Source: Castanea sativa
Lineage: Eukaryota > Streptophyta > Magnoliopsida > Fagales > Fagaceae
Direction: 5' to 3'
Assembly (NCBI RefSeq): GCF_040712315.1
Contig: NC_134015.1
Span: forward strand, 45,919,464 to 45,983,463
DNA length: 64,000 bases
The notes beneath the pieces are model-generated. The model saw only the letters and a list, made by a program, of their open reading frames with translations. It did no database searches and was not told where the DNA came from. Each line of letters opens with the position of its first letter. Positions within the stretch are counted from its first letter, which is position 1. The translations under genes were made by a program, and so were the position numbers. Below, one piece after another: positions 1 through 12,206 of the stretch.

Positions 1-480
1 TTCTTATCCTCTAGTTAGCAGATAACATCACAGCTGTGAAAATGTCTAAAATAAAGAAATGGTGACTTGACACCTATCTTTGTACTCAATCATATTCCTG
101 AGAGTATAAAAGGAACATGCAGTTGTGTTGTTAGGGTAAGAACCCAAGTAGATATTTGTAGAAGATGATAGAGAGTTGGTGAGATAGAAGAACAACCTTG
201 TTGTAAGAAATTGATCTCTTTTCATACATATTACAATTCGAACAGAGAAAGAACATTACATTCTTGCTCAAACCATGGGTTTTCATCCCTTTTTTAGGGT
301 TTTCCATGTACATCTTGTGTTTCTTTCATCGGTTTCTTCTTCTTATTTAAATGTACGTCTTTTTCATGTCTTATCATTATCTTCTTCTACTTGTTTAAGT
401 GTCATGTCAAAGTTAGCATCTTGTCAAGCTATCTCATGTAAATGTTCTTTTAGATAACTTATTTTACTTCTCTATATAAA
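1..480 (+). mobile_element. Possible Copia-type LTR remnant
   Basis: No gene is visible. A TATA-like string (AGTATAAAAGG) near 105 is followed about 180 bases later by a pyrimidine-rich stretch containing TTTTAGGGTTTTCCATGTAC, a layout resembling the R/U5 part of plant Copia LTRs. No second LTR, primer site or target duplication was found, and the left end is outside the window. The short reading frames here carry no recognisable domain. The assignment rests on pattern resemblance only. Confidence 0.35.
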
Positions 481-3072
481 CTCAAATCTAATTTGCACGT
501 ACACCCGCTAATGATGGATGGGGTTAGCCTATTAAACATATGGTTCAGGGTTTTCGACTCTAAACAATACCAACACAGGCCAACCACATCCCAAAGATCC
601 TAGTCCTACCTTGAAAATTTTGATATGGATCCAATCACTTTTGATGACAATCCTACCTTACCAGGCTCAACGAAAATTCTTAAACTACTTAAAGAGAAAG
701 AAATAAAGAAAGGAAAACAAAATAAAATACAATCTAAGAGTTTTCACTTATCCTATACGTTGAACACAATTAAAATCTAACGCATGCCTTCCAAAAAGGA
801 ATCTGAATCTTAACATATGATACATCGCACTTGGTACATTCACAAATAGTTGGCTAACTTTAATTTATGACCTGATTTATTTCTTCTCTTGAGCTGTTAT
901 TTCATAATAAGAACACAATTATCATGCTTCCATATTTCATAATAATGGAATTATAGACAAATTCATTCATTGAATGCCTATACTTTAATGATTTAAAAAT
1001 TAAATTTTTTTGAAGGTTTAAAAAAAAAAGCTTAAATTAATAATAAAATAAAAGTTGTCTCCAATCTTTTGGATTTCCTTGGGTCAATCCATCAAAAGGA
1101 GTCAAGCACATACATTTTCTACCCCGACCACACGACAAGACCGGCAAGTAATTAGAGGGGTACCATAAAAAAATTATAAAAAAAAAAAAGAGAAAAAAAA
1201 GGGGTATAGATCTCATAGGGCCACACGGGTTTTGAATAGAACTTAAATTCCAAACCTTTTTTTTTTTTTTTTTGGTGAGTAAATATTTAATAAAATGATA
1301 ATTTTTTTATGGGAAAATAAAATGATAATTAATTTCACTTGTATGATTTGTTATATACTTATATGGTTATATGAGTTTTATGCAGGAAAGTAAAAAATAT
1401 ATAGTGATGAAAAACCGAAAAACTGTAACATTTATATTTTTCGACCCTATTTACACTCGTGGCCCAAAGGAAACAAAAATGAAAAATGTAGACACCGAGA
1501 AGCAAAGAAAAACATAATGTTTATCTTCAAATGACCATCAACTATAACTTTTTGTCTCTTCCCATCACAAAGCTTTATGTAGGTCCAGAAAGTACCCCAA
1601 GTCTCTGGTGAGATTTATCCATACTTTGGAGCCGATCAGTATTACAGGGCATGGGCCCTATCACTAGTTTTAGGTTTGATATTAAAAAAATAGAGAAAGT
1701 CACATTATTAGTTTATTACTGTAGCGGTAAAGCCCTAAATTTTGACTTTGGCTTTATCGATAGTACCAATTTTGTAATTGGTGCTTGGTGCTAAAAATAG
1801 CCATATAATTTTTTTAGAACCATCAATAATAATGCTCTAATAGGAATTAGAGCTATTAAAAACTTGTTAATTAAACTATGATAAAAAAAAAAAAAAAAAA
1901 CTGTTGTGAATTTCTTTTTTATTTGTGGCATTGCTCAAAATATACAGGCATAATGTGAAAGAATATGAAGACAGTTATGCTATGTGAAACAATCAAAAAG
2001 GGTCTATATGGGTCCTATGGGACTCTTATACTTTGTAGTTCCTTTTGTTCAAAAAAAATGCTCATAAATAAAACCTGTTTTGGATACATAAGTTTTTCCC
2101 TTTACATAAGAGAGTGAATTCTAAAAATACATCATGTTTTGAATACTTGAGTCACGCCTCTCACATGAGAATAGATTCCCAAATCCATCCTCATGAGGGG
2201 AAAAATTTATATATCTGAAGCATGATGTATCTCTTTCTATACTGTCACGTATCCATATAAAATGTCAAGATATGATTGGATAGCTAGCGCATTAGAACGA
2301 AATTAAACTTCATCTTATTGGTGTGAGTGATTTTGTTTTTTCCTTGCATTACTTAATTTTCGCTGCTTGTCATTGGGTAAACTGAGCATGTGGTCCTGTA
2401 ATGGCCACGGTTTACCCATTTTATGGAGAAGTGCAATATAGATATCAGTTTCCTTGAGATACCAAATACTCATATAATGACAAGAAAGTGAAAGATTGGG
2501 AGAAACTGGAATCAGTTATTGGTGTCCCAACGTTATCCCAAACTATCTTTATTTATTTATTTTGAACAACCAAAACTGGTCTTATGTTAGTGTTCAAACT
2601 TCCAAGTTCCAACCCAACTACTTTGTGCTAGCTTTAGTAGTATAAACCATTGAATAACAATTTTTGTCCATTGTAAACAAATTATCATAATTTCATATGA
2701 AATCATGCGAACATCCACATGGCTTACTAGTGATTGGTGACAGCTGTTACATAATATATTTGGCTCGCTAAAGCTGGATGAAATCAAGGCTTAATTAAGG
2801 GAGGTTTATATCTTGATGATCACTAAATCTGAAGCTTGATATCTTTTATTAATTAATTAATAGGTCCGGTCACGGATGTTTTAAGACATTTTTTAATAAA
2901 TTATTTTTGAAAAGTTCTGATATTATTTTTATAAAAAATATTAAAACAATATAAAAAATAAATTGTTTTTTATTAAAATAAAATGCTTCTATAAATATTT
3001 CCTAAACGAATGTCCTTAGGATATCTTTTATCAAAACCCTTAATTTATATATTTAAATTATGGTACAATTTA
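481..3072. other. AT-rich intergenic DNA, no gene seen
   Basis: Low-complexity plant intergenic sequence with several poly-A and poly-T runs (for example around 1021, 1179, 1259 and 1886). Two short inverted segments near 2120-2150 and 2215-2235 (ACATCATG against CATGATGT) hint at a decayed foldback element, but I could not define ends. No reading frame shows a domain. Confidence 0.5.
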
Positions 3073-3703
3073 TTAGGGTTGTAAACGAACCGGACTGAGT
3101 ATTAAAAATTCAGACTAATTTATTTTATTTTATTTCGAACATGAGTAGAGCTTAAGTTTATCACCAAACAAGATTATATGTCCAAACTTGGTTATTCATT
3201 ACTTGTTGAGCAAGCTCGAGCTTTTTCACAAGCTATTTGTTTAACTTATTATTTTTCTATGTATAGTAAAATCATGACTAAAATGTTTTACCACTTAAAA
3301 AATTTAAGGCGAACTCTTTGACAGTGACTTCTTTCGTTTGGTAGGGCAATGAAAGATTACTTCAATAATGAATTTTTACTACAAATAGATTGTTCATGTT
3401 ATGAATAAACTACAAATAATAATTTTATACCATATTAACCAATTTACAAATTTATACTGCACTTTTCTAGCGTGTAGTATTAAGCAAAAAAAAAAAAAAA
3501 ACTTATACAACCCAATTTCAAATCTATAAAAATATAATTTTAGACAATATATAGTGTTATATATAGTTAATTCGAGAGCTCATATTCACGAACACATTAT
3601 TATATTTGAGCTTGACTTATTTAATAATCGAATTTAAAATTAGATTTAAACTTAAAACAAGTTCTTTTTTGAAGCCAAATTTGAAGGTTCATAAACAACT
3701 TAA
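3073..3703. mobile_element. hAT-like MITE
   Basis: The left end (TTAGGGTTGTAAACGAACC) and the reverse complement of the right end (TTAAGTTGTTTATGAACC) form imperfect terminal inverted repeats. The interior has mirrored GAGCTCG-type motifs near 3220 and 3580, which is common in foldback-like hAT MITEs. The flanking octamers ACAATTTA and TTCATTTA agree at five of eight positions and may be a decayed 8-bp duplication. There is no transposase coding, so it would be non-autonomous. Confidence 0.5.
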
Positions 3704-6194
3704 TTCATTTATAGTCCTACAAATTATTAGGTAAAGGTACACCTTGCAAAACAAGTCCCAATTAAAGTTGACTTTAAATCATTGCATACCAACTTTAAGA
3801 TTTTATCATAATGACAAACTAGCTGGAGATTAATTATGGTGTACGTGGAGAGTGGCCAAAGGTCCCCTCCAGTCATTAGCAGCCTGAAGATGTCCATTAT
3901 AGCAATGTCCAATTCTTGATCATTTCGAAGCAATTCAAAATATGTGTCGCTGAAAATCTAGTTCATGACCATTGTAAGTGTTATCATAGCATTTAATTTA
4001 AAAGTCCTAAGTTTCCCTCTATCCGCATCATTGTTTCGTATAAAACCGAAAGTATTCACTTCATGTAACATCATGTTTAACTCTTCAAGATCACCACTAT
4101 CACGTTAAATTTCAAATTTTATAATAAATGACCATGTGGAATTAACCTGGTTTAATTAAGTGCTCAAAAATGTCAATAATAATGTCATTTCGTTACATTG
4201 TTTTGAGGAGGTTGGCTGCTTTTTAAGGATAAGCTCTGAAGCTTTTAAAAACTAATATTCTGCTAATCTTTGCCCATATTCCATGATTGTGTTTATGTCA
4301 TACAATAATCCAAGATCGCAGCTCCTTCGAACATGCCAAGGGTCTACATCAGCTAGAAACCTGTATTTTCCTAACAAACACATCTCTCTATCAATTTGTA
4401 TTGTTGTATTAGCGTATTTTTCAAAAGTTAGTGAGCATATCCAGCTTTATCTTCTTATCCTTTAACAGAAAGAATCATGCACTTTGCTAGGTTCATTCAC
4501 ATACATGTGGGTTCCTCTTTTTTTTTTTTTTTTTGATGAAGCACTTGAAACTATTATACTGTGTAGGTCTCAATTATAAACTACAAAAGTGGGGAAAAAA
4601 AAATATTTGCTACTCCCAATTATAACTATTCCGTTCTCGCATCTTACATCAAATCGAAAAATTCTTAAGCATTTTTAGAATGCAGTAAAATGACGTTCCT
4701 TTCTCTCATATTTATTGTAGATCACAACATAAATTTAATAAGTAAATCTATCATGAATGTAAAAGAAAAGTGCACTTTCGGCATTGAAAGTACCTAAGAA
4801 TTATTTCATCAAATCAGCTCCTCCAAAAAAAAAGGGTTTCTAGTGGATTTTTTAAAGAATAACTATGTCCTCTTTTTAAAGATTTGTGATGCTCAATTTG
4901 ATCTTTTTTTTTTTTTTTTTTGTTGCTGAAATGCTCAATTTGATCTTTGTATCTGTTTATTCTGTTAATAATATACACTAAGCTTTAGTATATTTTGGGA
5001 TTAGATATGCGGTTTTAAAATCCTGACCTTACAATCTCTTTTACAACGTGGCATGGACCCACTGGGGACACTTGTGAATGAGATGCTGATTGCTAATGCC
5101 TTCATCGTCAAGGAAGGAAGCAACTATCCAAGTTGGAGGTGGTGGTAACCCTTACCCAGTTAAGCGAGAGAGGCGGTTGTCATTTAGTGGGGTTTTTCAA
5201 AAGCGTGTAAGGAGGTCACTCTCACACGTGTCGGTACCAAGGCCAAGCTATCTTCAAACTTTGACTTTTGTGAATATGGGATGTCGAACACCAACTCGTG
5301 GTGGAAATATTATGTGTGCAACACTTATACATAAATATTTGATAGGCCACAGTTATGCACCACTCTAGGAGGTCGGTCAATTGTAAAATAAAAAATCTCT
5401 ATGAGTATTTAGTAGAGTAATTTGAGATGAAATTTTTGTAGTTTTTCAAGTAGTAATAAGTGTCACTATTACTCGGGTGATTTTACACAATCTCAAAGAT
5501 CGGGTTTAGATAGGTCAAGTAGTGACCACACAATTCACATCTATAAGTGGCTCGCTAATTTTTTGGAGGTAGGGGTGGTCTTACTTATGTTTTAGGGGGT
5601 TCAAATGAACCTCTGAGTTGATAAAAAAAAAAAGATTGTATGCATAAAATATTATTTTATTAGTTTAATTTATTTTTAAAAATATTTTTTGCTCACTATG
5701 ACTTAAATCTTGCACACTTTGACATATATCAATTTAGTCCAAAACTAAACAACAAGTTCATTCCAAAACTAACCAACAACATAAATCACAAATCTCTATC
5801 TCATTAATCTATTTTTTCTATGCCTATGGCAACCTCATATGGGCACACAACTAAGGTCATGGCATGTCCGCATTCATGCTGCCCAGACCACCGCAGCCCA
5901 TAATGGACACACGGTCAAGGCCATGACATGCTCACGTACACGCTATCTAGGCCATCAATATCTCTGACTCTAAGAGTAAAGATTGAATTTTTGAGAGTTG
6001 TAAGTGTATCTATTTTTATTATAAATTTATATATTATTTATGTGAGTGTTTGTCTAATATTGATTGTGTGCTTTATTTTTTGTTATAATTTTTTTGTGTG
6101 AATGTAATATAACTTTTATAATAATTTAATAAAGTTAATTTAATAAATATAATATAACTTTATATAATTTAATAATTATGAAATATAGATGGTT
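3704..6194. other. Intergenic DNA, no recognisable gene
   Basis: Mostly AT-rich. One frame at 5090-5368 (plus) could encode 92 residues rich in Arg and Ser, but it matches no family I recognise and has no evident promoter or splice context, so I do not call it a gene. Poly-T tracts lie near 4510 and 4903. Confidence 0.45.
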
Positions 6195-6926
6195 TGTGTG
6201 GGGTACAAAAATTTAATAAGGAAAGCATGCCACGTGTCATACCCAAGGCCGAGGAAGCCAATACAGTTCCGAGGAGTCCATACACTCAGATGGTAAGGGC
6301 GGAGAAGCGAGTTATGGCCACGTCAATGACACATTTCTAGAGGGGGCCACACTGTAGAGGAAGAGCTTTAGAGAGGGGATTAGCCTTGACGTGATTAGAG
6401 AGATGGTAGCTGCCACCACATTTAATCCACCTCACCAAACACCCTAACCGCATTTATGTGGAGAAGACTCCTGAACAGTATCGTCTTGGTTGCCGCAACT
6501 CACAGAAGACTTGGAAGGGCGTCTGATGGAACAAGCACTCGAGTAGTGACCTACATAATCAATAAATGGAAGGCCAAGATCAAGAGAAGGGAGCTATATA
6601 ATGGAAAAGATCCTCTAGAAATGAAAGGGGGGATTGGAGAATCGGTAGGAAAAAATACAGTAATAATAAAAACTAAAATTGTATCCAAGTCTATAAGAAA
6701 TATACTCAAGGACTACTCTCCTCGGATTTTGCTGAGGAAGGGTTTCTTTGCATAAAACTTGTTTTTCTTTTTCTTTGCCTTCTTATTATCTTTAATCCAC
6801 TATGTGCGTTGCTCAATTCATTGAAACCTAGTTTTTAAGCCCACTCTCTACAAATTTATTGTGTTGGACTCTTTGGGCCCTAATGCAATTACCTCTTGGG
6901 CTTAGGACACAAAACTCGCGCTTACA
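6195..6926 (+). mobile_element. Divergent solo LTR related to element C
   Basis: It starts TGTGTGGGGTAC and ends CTCGCGCTTACA, matching the ends of the 44000-44751 LTR (TGTGTGGGGCAA and GTGCACTTACA). Shared internal landmarks in the same order include CCGAGGA strings, a CCGCATTTATG block near 6448, and AAGCCCACTCTCTACAAATT near 6837. No primer site or coding follows. The flanking pentamers (TGGTT and GTTTG) do not form a clean duplication, so this may be an old solo LTR or the product of recombination between elements. The 99-residue frame inside it is not a gene. Confidence 0.6.
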
Positions 6927-8714
6927 GTTTGCTACATGTGTACGTATAGGTATCATGTTATAATAATATTTTGTTATAAAATTAGTGATTAAAAAAATAG
7001 TAAAGTTAGTAATTCTTCAACCATTTGGTTAGCTAAGTAGATATATAGTGTATTATTTATATATGTATGAATTTTTTTTTAAGACTATTATATATGTATA
7101 GATGGGCGTGGTTCCTTAGTCAATAATTAATACAATGCACGTGGGTTGAGTTTTGTCATTCAATTTAAAATATTTTTATAAAAACAATGTGAAATAGATA
7201 ATGACAATTGATAAAAATAAAAAATGTTATACAAATTTTTACAAAATAAAATGGTTACATTTACCTACCACACCAATAATAAATAATGAAAATTCATAAT
7301 AATATTAGATTTAAAAACTTGTAAAAGAAAATAGTATAATGTAACATATTTGTATTGACATTTTTTTTAGATAACTCAATATATTGAGGTTCTATCTTTA
7401 TTAAATTTAAGTTTATTAATAACCCCTGAAAAAAAAGAAAACTCCTCAAGCCGCACTGGTTGAAGATTCCTTGACCGTTTGATTAGAATCATGGTATAAG
7501 GGACCGACAGATCAAGGGAAACGTATCTAGTGCTGCTTAATTTTCTGACCTCATGACTTGTTCCAGTTTTCCTGTATTTTGTTTACTAAAAAGTGGGCTT
7601 ATGTGCATGTGTCCTTGAAAAATTATGTTCCGCACAATGCCAAGGAGCTAGGAGTAATCAATGGGACATTGAGATTGATTCTTTTTGCATGGATTGACTG
7701 CATGCCACATGTTGATAATGAAGCTTATTAACATACATGGACCATTAATTTGATAATGAATCCTAAGAAGTTATAATTGACAGAGGGTAGGAAAGAACAA
7801 GACAGTTTTTGTTTTATGGGTCAAATTCCACTATGTGGCTCAACTTCATTGGCTACGGTTTGTGAAACTGTGGCGGATTTGACACGCTCTCTTTGATGTG
7901 AAATTGGTATAAGAATGGAAAATTTTGGTTTGGAAGATAGTTTATCTATAAAATTTGTTGTAGTTTTAGGTTATTACTTTACTCAATATTTTTTTAATAA
8001 AAATGAATTTTGACAAATTCATTATTGAATTACATCTTCTTCTTATATTCTCCATACTTGCAAAATTTCTAAAAAATTAAAGATTAATAGTTATGTTATT
8101 AATGAATTGTTTAAATTACAAATTTTTATAATTTAAGATTTTGCATAAAATATAAGCTTATAGATCATATAATAAATAATATTCAATTGACACAAAATTT
8201 AATATGTGTATTAAGAGCAAAAAACTATACAATTCAACGATTAGATTTTCAAAATATGTAGTAATATTTATTTTATTAAATGTTGAAATTTTTGACTCTT
8301 GAATCCTTTTTAAGCATAATATACTTCCTCTGATTCTAAGACACATTAATTGACCAAACCTCTTTTCATTGAGGGATTGGTCTAGTTAACGTTGAATTGC
8401 TTAGCCAAAAGATTAAAAAAATACATGGTTTTTTTTTTTTCTTCTGTTGTTGCTATTTTCATTCCCATTTGGCTACAAATGGAATTGTCAATATTTGCAC
8501 TTTTAGGGTTCAAAGTTTTGAATCAAAATGATAGGAAACTAATAAAGTCAAGAAGACGTTTTGTGAAACTTTGAAATATTTTTTTAGTTTCCACACTTCT
8601 AGAGTGTTGATAAAGAACTCTTTGGATGGAAGAAATTGATATAATAGAAGTATAAAACCATTAAACCTGGGTTTATTCTACATTTTCTTTTTGCACACTT
8701 TATTGGATTGATAT
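6927..8714. other. AT-rich intergenic DNA, no gene seen
   Basis: Long AT-rich tracts with poly-T runs near 7070 and 8427. No reading frame with a recognisable domain and no terminal repeats that I could define. Confidence 0.5.
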
Positions 8715-8990
8715 GTTTGAACTAGGAGTGGCAAAATTGGACACAACCTGCGAACCCGACACGACACGATACAAAATTAGTAGGTTATAGGTTGAGGCTT
8801 AATGGGTTCATGTCATATTCAGGTTGACACGACTAACCTGTTTAATAAATGGGTTGGGTTAATGTCCATCACATGAAACCCGTTTAACTTGTTTGATCTG
8901 TTTAATTAAATGACATTTTACCAATATACCCTTCAAACCTTAGGTATATAAACTTATTAGTTGTTGTAGTTTATTTTCTTTGACATATTA

Positions 8991-9349
8991 TGTTAAGAAT
9001 GGTATTGCCAAGCATGACATGGTATAGCAGCAAGCAATTGTATTGTATGAGAATGAGTGCAATTGTATAAGAATTAGTAGTGGTAGTTAGTTTGTGAGTG
9101 TAACAGTTGGTGAGTTAGAGGTAGTTAGGAGTGAGTGGTTACTGGTAGCAGTTATGCTGTTATTGACAGCTAGTGCCAGAGTGTGCAAAAAAGGGGGGAA
9201 GTGGTTGTTGTATAGAATCAAGTAATAATAATGCTCTAATTCAATCCAAATCCTTTCTTTCCTTTCTTGTCTCACTTCTTCTCTCTTGGAGGACTAGCTG
9301 ACCTCGAATTCAGCTAGAAACAAACCATTCTTGAACTCCACATTTAACA
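8991..9349 (+). repeat. 5' LTR of element A
   Basis: It begins TGTTAAGAATGG and ends CACATTTAACA (TG...CA termini). It is 359 bp long and pairs with 15207-15564. The TATA region reads GTATAAAAGG in the 3' copy (near 15404) but is eroded to GCAAAAAAGG here, so this promoter copy is probably weakened. Confidence 0.92.
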
Positions 9350-9350
9350 A

Positions 9351-9363
9351 TTGGTATTAGAGC
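9351..9363 (+). promoter_or_regulatory. Primer-binding site, element A
   Basis: TTGGTATTAGAGC starts one base after the LTR. It closely matches TGGTATCAGAGC, the complement of the 3' end of plant initiator methionine tRNA, which primes minus-strand synthesis in many plant retrotransposons. One position differs (T for C). Confidence 0.8.
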
Positions 9364-9380
9364 CTTGGTCCTGCATTGCC

Positions 9381-10113
9381 ATGACTAAAACACATGTTGC
9401 TGCCATGAACATGGTAAATGAAGCTATTGCTTCTCTTCGCACCACTTCAGACCATCACGACAAAGACATTCAAGAAATCCAAAAGATTCAAGGAATTCAC
9501 ACTAGAACCTTGAATGAGATGAATAAGAATATCCACACCATTTTACAGAAGTTGAATTCTCCAGATGTCAATCCACATACTCCTTAGAGAACCATGCCTA
9601 CAAACTAGAATTCCTCAACTTTATCCTTTGCAAGGCATGTGAAGCTAGACTTTCCACGCTTCTCAGGTGATGATCCTGTTAGTTGGGTTTATAAAGCAAA
9701 TTAGTACTTTGGGTATTATCAAACCCCAATTATAGAAAAGTTGTTAATAGCTTCCTTTCATATGGAGTTTAAGGCCTTGATTTGGTTCCAAGAAGCAGAG
9801 GAGGCCGGAGTGCTTTCTAATTGTGAGTCTTTTGTGCAAGCTTTACATGTGAGGTTTGTGATTACTGCTTATGACGATCCTATGGAGGTGTTGACAAGGT
9901 TGAGGCAAACATCAACAATTGCTTTGCATATGGCATAATTTGAAGCTGTGTCTAATAGGATCAAGGGTCTTTCTCCTTTACACAAGCTGAGTTGCTTTTT
10001 GAGTGGTTTGAAGGATGAGATAGGTTTACTTGTGAGGATGCTCAACCCTCAATCCTTGAATGAAGCCTTTGGCCTGGCCAAGATTCAGGAAGAATACATG
10101 TTGAGTAGCAGAT
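9381..10113 (+). pseudogene. gag: gag, N-terminal part (element A)
   Basis: This is the structural capsid gene, whose product would package the element RNA in cytoplasmic particles. The ATG at 9381 lies 30 bases after the primer site, in a frame that runs through it. The N-terminus is helical and Glu/Lys-rich. After stops near 9585 and 9605 the frame continues with a retrotransposon-gag-like segment (LDFPRFSGDDPVSWVYKA, then WFQEAEEAGVLSNCESFVQAL). Another stop follows near 9936. The reading then passes IKGLSPLHKLSCFLSGLKDEI and ends at YMLSSR, where a 1.39-kb insertion interrupts it. The zinc knuckle lies beyond that insertion. Confidence 0.8.
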
Positions 10114-11506
10114 GTAACTTTTAGTCACACAACCCATCAATTTGAAATACAATTCTCAAATATAAATATTTTTAATGTTTAATTTATTAATAATATTGAG
10201 ATTTTTTTTTTTTTGATAAGTTATTTATAAATTTTCTCCCTAATTATTTACTGTGTTTTTCCTTTACCTAGTATGTTATTTTATTTTTAAAGTTTTTTTT
10301 TTATATAGTTATTTTATAGGAGATTTAAAATTTCGTGTTTTATTTATAACAAGTGAAAGTGTTTTCTTTTCTTCTTTTGTGAAATTATTAGATTAATCAA
10401 CTATTAAAATTAATTATCGGACTATAAATTTAGCGATTTATGTATTATTTGGCTTTTATTTTTGAGATTTTTTTGTTCTTTTATGTATATTAACTAAAAA
10501 AAGAAAAAAGATGTTAACACGTACGTTTAAATTTCTTTCTTTCTTATTCTTCTTCTTTTTCTTCTCCTTGTTTTTATTATTATTTTCCTCTACATGAGGA
10601 AAACTAAGGTTTAGACCAGGTCAAACTGAACCATTAAAATCTAGGTAAGGGTCATATAAAATAACAACCCGATCATTTAAATATGACCCATATTTTATCA
10701 GGTCAAATCCAAACCTTCTTGATTCGATCCCTTTACTAGTTATATCGTATCATCAACCAATTTCAATTATGATTTGTGAGATTTTTTTTTTAGTGTTTTC
10801 CCCCTCATTTAAATATTAAAATAGTGTCCAACAAACAATCTCTTCTATTCTAGTTATCACTAATTGCCTAAGTATTATTTTGGGTGTACACATCTATGCC
10901 ACCTATCTGTCTATATAAACAAAGACCCATGCTTGTAAACATATTCGAAAAATGATCATTTTAATCATTTGGATAGGGTTTTTACATTATCCTTTTATAT
11001 ATATATAAAGGTAAATAAAAATTGAACACTTAAACTAAGACTTATCAATAGATTAATGTAATTACTAGACTAGAGCTAATAGAAAATAATTATACATTTT
11101 CCATGAGTATCATTAAATATGGTTTACGTGTTAAGCATAATGATTCCCTTTAACAACAACATTGAGAAGAAGAAGAAAAAACATGTACACACATGACTAA
11201 ATAGACAAAGCACATGCATATATCAAGTTCTAGACTTGGTCACACAAAAAAATGCAAAAAAGGAAAGAAAGAGAAAATTTCACACATAGCCAAGAAAGAA
11301 AGAAAAAAAAAACTTTTAGACTAAGACCTTTGTAAAAGGATAACTATGTCTCTTAGTGGGCTATAAGCAATCATAAGAAGTTTCTCGAGAACCATAAAAA
11401 GTCCACAATATATCAAACAAAATTATTCATTTAGCCAAGTGTCATTCTAATTTCCATTTCATTATTCATCACTACCTACCAACCACTTGTTATCAACAAG
11501 AATCAG
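10114..11506. other. 1.39-kb insertion within gag, GT...AG ended
   Basis: AT-rich non-coding DNA that interrupts gag between YMLSSR and KNFILGLPKG. The string GTAA occurs at both junctions (10114-10117 and 11507-11510). Removing one copy plus the interior joins the frame as SSRCKNFILGLP with no shift. That is what a TE insertion with a 4-bp (or TAA 3-bp) duplication would give, and the piece also happens to begin GT and end AG like an intron. I found no convincing terminal inverted repeats. Because genomic RNA introns are lost at reverse transcription, a post-integration insertion is the likelier reading. Confidence 0.6.
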
Positions 11507-12081
11507 GTAAGAATTTTATCTTAGGTTTGCCTAAGGGTAATGCAATGGTAGAAACTAAACCTAAGATACCTATTAAAAGAATAACTCCTGCCCAAATGGA
11601 TGAGAGAAGGAAGAAGGGGTTATGTTATAATTGTGATGAGAAATGGGGACTTGGGCATAAATGTAAGAGTGTTAAGTTGTTCCTTTTAGAAGGTATTAAT
11701 ATAATTCAAGGGATAAAATCTGGAGTGCACCTTACTGATATGGATGAGGATGTAGATAGTGATATTACTTCTAAGATTACTGGGTATAAGCAAACTGATC
11801 AAGAAGAAGATGTGGAGATCACATTGTATGCTTTAACAAGAACTCCCACACCAGGCACAATGAGGGTTATGGGTAAGGTTAATGGTAGTGAGTTAGTAAT
11901 ACTTGTAGAAACAGGAAGTACTCATAATTTTGTTGATGCATTATTGGTTTCTAGTTTACAGCTAAGGGTTGATGTTTTAAGAACTTTGGAAGTTAAGGTG
12001 GCTAATGGTACTATTGTGAGGACTCAAGGTTTCTGTAGTAGTGTACCAGTGTGCGTCCAAGGGCTAGAATTTTGTATCTAA
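11507..12081 (+). pseudogene. gag zinc knuckle and protease (element A)
   Basis: The frame resumes after the insertion. It carries a zinc-knuckle-like motif, LCYNCDEKWGLGHKCK (Cys-X2-Cys...His-X2-Cys), typical of chromovirus gag. It then has an aspartic protease core, LVETGSTHNFVD. In this family the catalytic triad is normally Asp-Thr/Ser-Gly. Here the codon is GAA, giving Glu-Thr-Gly, so the protease is probably inactive. The stop at 12079 (TAA, after CI, before FHVLALGGCDVVLG) is in the position of a likely CAA codon. The frame continues in sense beyond it. Confidence 0.8.
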
Positions 12082-12206
12082 TTTCATGTATTGGCATTAG
12101 GAGGTTGTGATGTAGTGTTGGGCACTCAGTGGTTGAGTACTCTTGGAGAAATACAATGGAACTTCCAACTTTTGACCATGTGTTTTGCTATAAGAATCAA
12201 TAGGTT

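Noticed and set aside
5090..5368. 92-codon frame as a possible small gene
   Set aside because: No recognised domain, promoter or splice signal; length is within chance for this composition.
6456..6755. 99-codon frame
   Set aside because: Lies wholly inside a solo LTR and has no domain.
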